Shown here in pieces: positions 58,268 to 64,000 of a stretch of 64,000 bases of DNA. Source of the DNA: Aeromonas sp. RU39B (lineage in GTDB: Bacteria > Pseudomonadota > Gammaproteobacteria > Enterobacterales > Aeromonadaceae); NCBI RefSeq assembly GCF_900156095.1, contig NZ_FTMJ01000018.1, positions 1 through 64,000 on the forward strand, given 5' to 3'. The position numbers and the translations under genes are program-made. Within the stretch, counting starts at the first letter, position 1, and each line of letters opens with the position of its first letter. The notes under the pieces were generated by a model. That model had not been told where the DNA came from, ran no database searches, and saw only the letters and a list, made by a program, of their open reading frames with translations.

Positions 58268-59392
58268 CTAGTGTGGAGGCCGACCGAGCAGAGCGCGGGC
58301 TTGGCGGATGGTCTCTTGCACTGCCTGCCAATCATCGCCGGTCACCGTGATGTGGCCCATCTTGCGACCCGGCCGAGCCTCGCCTTTGCCATAGAGGTGC
58401 AGATGCAGACTGGGCAGCGCCAGCAGAGTGGCCCAATCCGGGGTGCCTGTTTGCCAGAGATCCCCCAGCAGGTTGAGCAGCATGGCGGGACGAGCATCGA
58501 TCCGGGCCGGCAGTGGCAGATCGCACAGGGCGCGAACCTGCAGCTCAAACTGGCTACAGCTGGCATTGTCGAGGCTGGGATGTCCTGAGTTGTGTGGGCG
58601 CGGAGCCAGCTCGTTCACCAGTAGCCGGCCATCGACCTGAAAGAACTCCACCGTCAGCACCCCAACATAGTCGAGCGCGGCGATCAGATGCCGAGCGATG
58701 CGCTGGGCCTCAGCCTCCAGTTTCGGGGCATGAGCCGGTGAGCGGGTCTGATCCAAAATGCCGCCACTGTGCCAGTTCTGTACCAGCGGCAGGGCACTGA
58801 TGGCTCCGCTTGGACTGCGAGCCAGGGTCAGGGCAAACTCTCCCTCGAGAGGCAAACGCTGCTCGAGAACGCATGCCGCGCCGCTGCCCGAGAGCGCCGT
58901 CACCAGCTGATCCGTATCAGTGATTGGCCACTGTCCTTTGCCATCGTACCCTGCGCGCGCTGTCTTCAGGATGGCGGGGAACAGTACGCCAGCCTGCGCG
59001 GGGATCGGCTCTTCGGGTTGCAGTGCAAGATACGGGGCGACCGCGATACCGGCGCGAACCAGAAAGGCTTTCTCTTCACGGCGATCCTGACAGATACGCA
59101 CGGCGCTGGAGGCTGGTCGCACCGGTGTGTGCTGCTCCAGCAGGGCGAGGGTGGCGGCGGGGACATTCTCGAACTCACAGGTGATGGCGGCGCAGCGATT
59201 AGCAAGATCGCGCAAGGCGAGCGGGTCGTCATAGGCCGCGACAATATGGTGATCGGCTGCCGCGCCGGCGATGCTGGCCGGGTCTGGATCGAGCACCACC
59301 ACCTGATAACCCAGGCGGTGCGCCGCCATCACAAAGTAGCGACCAAGCTGGCCGCCGCCCAACATGCCGAGGGTGGCGGGGGGCAGTATCAT
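58268..59392 (-). CDS. purK: N5-carboxyaminoimidazole ribonucleotide synthase
   Basis: A 374-residue ATP-grasp enzyme that carboxylates AIR to N5-CAIR in purine synthesis. The N-terminal [20 protein letters not shown], the [10 protein letters not shown] segment, the ATP-grasp [12 protein letters not shown] and [12 protein letters not shown] are PurK marks. It overlaps the purE stop by ATGA, so purEK is one coupled operon. Confidence 0.96.
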   Translation of the reverse strand: MILPPATLGMLGGGQLGRYFVMAAHRLGYQVVVLDPDPASIAGAAADHHIVAAYDDPLALRDLANRCAAITCEFENVPAATLALLEQHTPVRPASSAVRICQDRREEKAFLVRAGIAVAPYLALQPEEPIPAQAGVLFPAILKTARAGYDGKGQWPITDTDQLVTALSGSGAACVLEQRLPLEGEFALTLARSPSGAISALPLVQNWHSGGILDQTRSPAHAPKLEAEAQRIARHLIAALDYVGVLTVEFFQVDGRLLVNELAPRPHNSGHPSLDNASCSQFELQVRALCDLPLPARIDARPAMLLNLLGDLWQTGTPDWATLLALPSLHLHLYGKGEARPGRKMGHITVTGDDWQAVQETIRQARALLGRPPH

Positions 59393-59898
59393 GCCGGATC
59401 CTCCAGTGTGAGGGCCAGCACCCGGTCACGCTCTCCAGCCCGGAAGTCGTCGAGTTGTTGCCGATAGCGTTGTGCGTCGGCAGCTTGGGCGACCGACAGC
59501 AGGGAGAGCGCAAACAGGGCGGCATTGGCGGCCCCGGCTTCGCCGATGGCGAAGGTGGCGACCGGCACCCCCTTGGGCATCTGCACAATGGAGAGTAGGG
59601 AGTCCATGCCTTTGAGCTGACGCGAGGGGATGGGGACGCCGAGCACGGGCAGGGTCGTTTTGGCAGCGACCATGCCCGGTAGATGAGCCGCACCGCCAGC
59701 ACCGGCGATGATGGCACGCAGGCCCCGCGAGCGGGCCGTGGCGGCATACTCGAACAATAGATCCGGCGTGCGGTGAGCCGAGACCACACGCGCCTCGTAG
59801 GGCACACCGTGCTCTTTGAGAATGCGGGCTGCGGCCTGCATCACCGGCCAGTCGGAGTCAGAGCCCATCACCAGGCCGATCAGCGCAGAGGTGTTCAT
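59389..59898 (-). CDS. purE: N5-carboxyaminoimidazole ribonucleotide mutase
   Basis: A 169-residue class I PurE that converts N5-CAIR to CAIR. Marks are [19 protein letters not shown] at the start, the [13 protein letters not shown] loop, and [16 protein letters not shown] with the active-site histidine. It is first in purEK; a PurR box lies just upstream. Confidence 0.97.
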   Translation of the reverse strand: MNTSALIGLVMGSDSDWPVMQAAARILKEHGVPYEARVVSAHRTPDLLFEYAATARSRGLRAIIAGAGGAAHLPGMVAAKTTLPVLGVPIPSRQLKGMDSLLSIVQMPKGVPVATFAIGEAGAANAALFALSLLSVAQAADAQRYRQQLDDFRAGERDRVLALTLEDPA

Positions 59899-59915
59899 TG
59901 TTACGAAGTCCTCGG

Positions 59916-59931
59916 TGTTAAACGTTTGCTT
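59916..59931. promoter_or_regulatory. PurR-type operator upstream of purE
   Basis: On the minus strand AAGCAAACGTTTAACA resembles the PurR consensus ACGCAAACGTTTGCGT, with the central CAAACGTTT exact. It ends 18 bases upstream of the purE ATG. The 277-base spacer to nhaR has no other clear signal. Confidence 0.7.
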
Positions 59932-60175
59932 TTAAAGAAAAATAACAGACCGGTCCGGGTGTCTGGCATGCGTGACTTTGTTTGGCTGTTAGCTGGCAGA
60001 CGTGGTGTTGACGCATTTCAACTGATACACCTGTCCCGGGGGATTGTTGCGGCCGACATTCAGCCTGATGGCTCACCGGACTGTTCAGATTGTGGTTGCA
60101 TGCTAGAGCGCACAATGCTTCGATAAAATCAGATTTTCGCTGATAGTTGTTCGATAAAAACTGATAGGACGCGGC

Positions 60176-61078
60176 ATGCTCAATTACAAACAGCTTTACT
60201 ACTTCTGGCATGTGGCGCGCTGCGGCAGCGTGACGCAGGCGGCGCAGCAGTTGCATCTGACGCCGCAGACTATCAGCGGCCAGGTGGCTGAGCTGGAACT
60301 CTCTCTCGGGGTGGCGCTGTTTAGTCGGGTGGGGCGACGCCTGGTGTTGACGGCGGCCGGACGGCAGGCCGTTGAGCAGGCTGGCGCCATCTTTTCGCTG
60401 GGGGCCGAGCTGGAACATACCCTGCGTTATGCCAGCCAGGAGCTGACGATGCAGGTGGGGATCGCCGATTCAGTGCCTCGTACCCTGGCGTTCGAGCTGC
60501 TCGCTCCGGCCATGTCGCTAGCAACTCCGGTACGGCTGGTCTGCCACGAAGAGCGGGCAGAGCAGCTCTTCAGTGAGCTGGCGCGCCACAAGCTGGATAT
60601 GGTGCTGATCGACCGGCCATTGCCTTCCGACAGTGGTGTGCGCGGTTATAGCCACGAGCTGGGGCGTAGCCCGCTGGCACTGTTTGCCAGTCCGGATCTT
60701 GCGGCTAGAGCACGCAGCGATTTTCCCGCCTCGCTGGCTGGGCTGCCGCTGCTGATTCCGGGGGAGAAGTCGGCGACCCACGATCGGCTGCTCGACTGGT
60801 ATCGCCAGCAGGGAATCCATCCCCATCTGGTTGGGCAGTTTGATGACTCCACCCTGATGAAGTCGTTCGGCAAGGCAGGAATGGGGATTTTTCCTGCGCC
60901 TCTGGCTATGGCTGACGAGATTGCCCGCCTTTATGGGGTGGAGCGGATCACCACCCTCGATGACGTCACCCTCTCCTATTATCTGGTCTCGGCGGGGAGG
61001 CAGCTGTCCCATCCCGGTGTGCAAGCGGTGATGGAAAGCGCCAGAGAGCGGCTGCTGGCACTGGAAAAGAGTAAATAG
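60176..61078 (+). CDS. nhaR: LysR-family regulator NhaR-like
   Basis: A 300-residue LysR protein that looks most like NhaR: LNYKQLYYFWHVARCGSVTQ and LTPQTISGQVAELE in the DNA-binding part, then RHKLDMVLIDRPL, LLIPGEKSATHDRLLDWY and GQFDDSTLMKSFG in the effector domain. NhaR senses sodium and activates nhaA in E. coli. No nhaA is next to it here; the neighbours are purE and btuB, so its target lies elsewhere if the assignment is right. Confidence 0.78.
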   Translation: MLNYKQLYYFWHVARCGSVTQAAQQLHLTPQTISGQVAELELSLGVALFSRVGRRLVLTAAGRQAVEQAGAIFSLGAELEHTLRYASQELTMQVGIADSVPRTLAFELLAPAMSLATPVRLVCHEERAEQLFSELARHKLDMVLIDRPLPSDSGVRGYSHELGRSPLALFASPDLAARARSDFPASLAGLPLLIPGEKSATHDRLLDWYRQQGIHPHLVGQFDDSTLMKSFGKAGMGIFPAPLAMADEIARLYGVERITTLDDVTLSYYLVSAGRQLSHPGVQAVMESARERLLALEKSK

Positions 61079-61091
61079 AAATCCAGATGGC

Positions 61092-61120
61092 TATACATCC
61101 AATTTTGCTCTGCTTATAAT
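61092..61120 (+). promoter_or_regulatory. Promoter of the btuB riboswitch-leader
   Basis: TATACA and a perfect TATAAT (61115-61120) are 17 bases apart and lie directly before the cobalamin riboswitch. Confidence 0.65.
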
Positions 61121-61127
61121 CCCCCCG

Positions 61128-61310
61128 CTTTGGCGCATCATGCTTAATAGGGAATCCGGTGAGAATCCGGAGCTGGCGCGCAGCGGTAAAGGGGAACGAA
61201 ACGACATTATGGCACTGCCGCAAGGTGGGAAGCCGTCGCGTAGGTTAACGGCCCCCAAGCCCGAAGACCTGCCAAAGTTCGTATTTCGGACCGAGAGAAA
61301 CCGGTCACGA
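61128..61310 (+). promoter_or_regulatory. Cobalamin (B12) riboswitch upstream of btuB
   Basis: The leader contains GGGAATCCGGTGAGAATCCGG (61150-61170) with the AGCTGGCGCGCAGCGGTAA segment after it, and the B12 box AAGCCCGAAGACCTGCC (61257-61273). These are the conserved core of adenosylcobalamin riboswitches. A GACCG/CGGTC hairpin follows (61289-61306) about 25 bases before the ribosome site, with no T-run, so control is more likely of translation start than of termination. Boundaries are approximate. Confidence 0.93.
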
Positions 61311-61341
61311 AGGGATGCTTACGCGAACTTAAGGATCTGTA

Positions 61342-63183
61342 ATGTCGAAAAAACTCTTGGCAGCAGCCCTGTTGCCAACGGCTGCGTTCGCGCAGCAGCC
61401 AACCCAGAGCGACGATCTGGTCATCACCGCCACTCGGGTTGAGCAACCGGTTTCCAGTGTACTGGCACCTGTCAACATCCTCACCCACGATGACATCGAA
61501 CGCCTCCATGCCCAGACTGTCACCGAGGTGGTGAATACCCTACCGGGTATTGAAGTGGTGTCTTATGGTGGGCGCGGTCAGTCCAGCACAGCGCGCAGTC
61601 GGGGTGGCTCTGCTTCACAAACCCTGGTGCTCATCGATGGTGTTCGTTCGGCTGGCCCGGCTGACAGTGGTACCAATCTCAATGCCTTGCCGCTCAATCA
61701 AGTCGAGCGCATCGAATATATCCGTGGCGCGCGTGCGTCCTTGTATGGCTCGGATGCTATCGGGGGGGTGATCAACATCATCACCCGGCCGGCGGTCGGC
61801 ACCAATGCACACAAATTCTCGGTGGGCGCGGGCTCTCATCAGCAGCGCCAGGCCAATTGGAGCAGTGCAGCAACGGTTGGAGAGGCCGGGCAGCTGAAGG
61901 TGGCGGGCGGTTTTGATGATGAAGCCGGCTATAACGTGCATCCGCTCGATGGTATCAATAATGGCGATCGTCACGGGCATACCGGTTACAACGGCATGCT
62001 CGACTATCAACAAGGGGTGAGCGAGCAGTGGGATCTGTTTGGTACGCTGCGCTGGTATCGCAATAAGGGTCAATATGATAGCTCATACGGTTCAACGCAC
62101 CTGGAAAGCGAAACCTGGAGCGAAAACCAGAGCTACCAGATGGGCGCCCGCTATCATGATGCTGGCCTGCTAAGTGAGCTCAATGGTGCCTTTTTGCGAA
62201 CCGATGCTTACGATTACGACGTCGATGAAAGTCGCGATGAAGCCACCACCCGTAGCTATGCACGACAATACAATCTGAACTGGATCAACAACCTTAAGTT
62301 AACCGATAGTTGGACTGTGGGCGGCGGCAGTGATTGGCAACGTGATGAGCTGACACCTGAGTCACGTTCTTATGGTTCGGCTTATCCGGATGCTGCTCAG
62401 CAGCGCGACAATACCGGGATCTATGCGCTGGCGCAGTTCGATGATGGTACCTGGCAGGGTGAACTTAGCGGTCGCAGCGATGATAACCAGCAGTATGGCC
62501 GCCACAACACCTGGCAAAGCGGGGCTGGTTGGCGCTTTGTGCCGCAGGCGCGCCTGAGTGCCCGCTACGGGACCGGTTTTCGTGCCCCGACCTTCAGTGA
62601 CCTCTATTATCCGGGCTCGGGTAATCCGAATCTCAAGCCGGAAGAGTCTAAGAACAGTGAAGTGATGCTGGATGGTGAAGCGGCTTGGCTGACTTGGCGC
62701 ATCACCGGTTATCGTAACGACTATGAGCAGATGATCCAGTGGGCGGATGATGGCACCGGAAACTGGACGCCGCAAAACGTCGGTCGTGCCCGGGTTGATG
62801 GTCTCGAACTGGAAGGAGAGTTTGATACCGGTTGGCTCAGCCATCGTCTCTCGGTCGAGTTCAAAGACCCGCAAAATCGTGAGACCGGCCTGCAGCTGCA
62901 GCGTATCGCCAGACAAAATGCCCGTTGGGTGATGCAGGGCGAGTGGGGCAAGTTTGACGGCTCCGTAGCCTGGAACTATCAAGGGAAGCGTTATGACGAT
63001 GCTGCCAATACTGACCTGATTGGTGGCTATACCAAGTGGGATCTGGCGCTGGGCTATCGTCCGGCAGCGCAGTGGAAGATCTCGGGCAAGGTTAAGAACC
63101 TGCTCGACAAGCAGTATGAAACCGCACGTGGTTATCCGGCCGATGGGCGTACCTATTACCTCACCGTGGATTACCAGTTGTAA
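61342..63183 (+). CDS. btuB: TonB-dependent vitamin B12 outer-membrane receptor
   Basis: A 613-residue outer-membrane receptor (E. coli BtuB 614). A signal peptide ends near AAFA (residue 17). The TonB box lies in DDLVITATR, the plug domain ends near LYGSDAIGGVINIITRP, and the beta-barrel runs to a terminal YYLTVDYQL with an aromatic-type ending. AAGGA precedes the ATG. It is under the upstream riboswitch and followed by a terminator and murI, the same order as in E. coli. Confidence 0.95.
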   Translation: MSKKLLAAALLPTAAFAQQPTQSDDLVITATRVEQPVSSVLAPVNILTHDDIERLHAQTVTEVVNTLPGIEVVSYGGRGQSSTARSRGGSASQTLVLIDGVRSAGPADSGTNLNALPLNQVERIEYIRGARASLYGSDAIGGVINIITRPAVGTNAHKFSVGAGSHQQRQANWSSAATVGEAGQLKVAGGFDDEAGYNVHPLDGINNGDRHGHTGYNGMLDYQQGVSEQWDLFGTLRWYRNKGQYDSSYGSTHLESETWSENQSYQMGARYHDAGLLSELNGAFLRTDAYDYDVDESRDEATTRSYARQYNLNWINNLKLTDSWTVGGGSDWQRDELTPESRSYGSAYPDAAQQRDNTGIYALAQFDDGTWQGELSGRSDDNQQYGRHNTWQSGAGWRFVPQARLSARYGTGFRAPTFSDLYYPGSGNPNLKPEESKNSEVMLDGEAAWLTWRITGYRNDYEQMIQWADDGTGNWTPQNVGRARVDGLELEGEFDTGWLSHRLSVEFKDPQNRETGLQLQRIARQNARWVMQGEWGKFDGSVAWNYQGKRYDDAANTDLIGGYTKWDLALGYRPAAQWKISGKVKNLLDKQYETARGYPADGRTYYLTVDYQL

Positions 63184-63190
63184 TGCGTAT

Positions 63191-63217
63191 CGGCCCCGTG
63201 TAAACGGGGCCGATTTT
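63191..63217 (+). terminator. Terminator after btuB
   Basis: CGGCCCCGT (63191-63199) pairs with ACGGGGCCG (63204-63212) around GTAA and is followed by ATTTTC. Confidence 0.8.
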
Positions 63218-63286
63218 CAAGAGGGGCTTTTCCTCACTCTGGCGGCAGGAGTATGATCGCCGACCTGCACCAGAGGGGGAGTCCAG

Positions 63287-64000
63287 GTGGCTAATATTCT
63301 CATGTTTGACTCCGGTATGGGTGGCTTGTCCGTCTATCGTGAAGTCCGTCGTGTTCTGCCCGCGCACCACTATTTCTACTGCTTCGACAATGCCCATTTT
63401 CCGTATGGCGAGTTGAGTGAGCAGGCATTAATTGATACCTGTGTCGCCACCGTCGAGCAGATGGTGAATGCTCACGCCATCGATTTGGTCGTCATCGCCT
63501 GTAATACGGCCAGTACGATTGCCCTGCCTGAACTGCGTTCCCGTCTCTGCATTCCAGTGGTTGGGGTTGTTCCCGCCATCAAGCCGGCCGCGACACTGAC
63601 CCACAGTGGTTGCATCGGATTGCTCGCCACCCCTGGAACCATCGCCCGTGATTACACCCATCAGTTGATCGCCGAGTTTGCACCGGGTAAGCAGGTGCTA
63701 CTAAAAGGCAGCACTGAGCTGGTGGTGTTGGCCGAGCGCAAGCTGGCCGGTGAGGAAATTGATCTGGAAACGCTGCGCGGCATCATGGCGCCGTGGACCG
63801 AAGGTTCCGGCTGTCCGGATGTGGTGGTGCTGGGGTGTACCCATTTTCCGCTACTGCGTGAGGAGCTGGCAGCTGTCATGCCGGGTGTGACGCTGATTGA
63901 CTCGGGCTCTGCGGTTGCGCGTCGGGTGGCACATCTACTGGGCGATAGTGCGCAGATCGAATCTCAAGGGACGGGTGTGGCATTCTGCACCCGTTTAGAT
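63287..64000 (+). CDS. murI: Glutamate racemase, N-terminal part (runs off the right edge)
   Basis: 238 codons are visible and the frame is open at the window end; E. coli MurI has 285. A GTG start at 63287 is preceded by GGGGGAG at 5 bases. Active-site motifs are LMFDSGMGGLSVYRE with the acidic residue, the first catalytic cysteine in VVIACNTASTIALPELR, and the second in VVVLGCTHFPLL. The enzyme makes D-glutamate for peptidoglycan. It follows btuB but is separated by a terminator. Confidence 0.95.
   Translation, partial: MANILMFDSGMGGLSVYREVRRVLPAHHYFYCFDNAHFPYGELSEQALIDTCVATVEQMVNAHAIDLVVIACNTASTIALPELRSRLCIPVVGVVPAIKPAATLTHSGCIGLLATPGTIARDYTHQLIAEFAPGKQVLLKGSTELVVLAERKLAGEEIDLETLRGIMAPWTEGSGCPDVVVLGCTHFPLLREELAAVMPGVTLIDSGSAVARRVAHLLGDSAQIESQGTGVAFCTRLD

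Overview
The window looks like chromosomal DNA of a gammaproteobacterium, most likely Aeromonas or a close relative. This rests on a GC-rich core gene set, E. coli-like local orders (gmk-rpoZ-spoT-trmH, pldB-yigL, btuB-murI, csdA-csdE with tcdA, kbl-tdh, and an Arg-His-Leu-Pro tRNA cluster), a KdkA-type Kdo kinase and an FabV enoyl reductase. I see no insertion sequences, phage genes, integrases or CRISPR arrays. Coding is dense, and only one gene-free stretch exceeds 300 bases (51055-51372).

Left part (1-10.2 kb): a galactose/galactoside module. A partial galE and a divergent GalR/GalS-type repressor are followed by lacZ, the Mgl ABC transporter (mglBAC) and a chemoreceptor. Three near-identical 16-bp operators precede galE/repressor, lacZ and mglB, so the module appears to form one regulon. 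Next come kbl-tdh (threonine catabolism) and a TetR gene on the minus strand.

13-25 kb: an LPS-core type locus. It has a PIG-L deacetylase and a GT4 enzyme on the minus strand, then hldD, four more glycosyltransferases, a kinase-like protein and an O-antigen ligase on the plus strand. The second half of this plus-strand cluster is visibly AT-rich and looks acquired. An LTA-synthase-family envelope phosphotransferase follows. A second LPS spot at 44.4-46.3 kb pairs a GT9 heptosyltransferase with kdkA.

25-44 kb: tcdA facing csdA-csdE, rep helicase, a GGDEF-EAL protein, a cytochrome c5, and a TetR-controlled two-gene RND efflux system with a clear promoter and operator. Four tRNA genes follow, then a minus-strand run gmk, rpoZ, spoT, trmH, pldB, yigL.

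46-64 kb: a PAS protein with a degenerate GGDEF domain, two EamA transporters (one the biotin transporter BioP/YigM), a LysR gene, uspA, fabV, a ferritin and a flavoprotein. Then comes a complete YpdA-YpdB-YhjX pyruvate-responsive cluster in which a 21-bp-period direct repeat sits just before yhjX. The end holds purEK with a PurR box, nhaR, a cobalamin riboswitch with btuB, and the start of murI.

Nothing here is an obviously unknown system. The most interesting signals are regulatory: the YpdB-like repeat beside its presumed target, the three-operator gal/lac/mgl regulon, the operator-promoter of the efflux repressor, and a terminator-like hairpin in the fabV leader.
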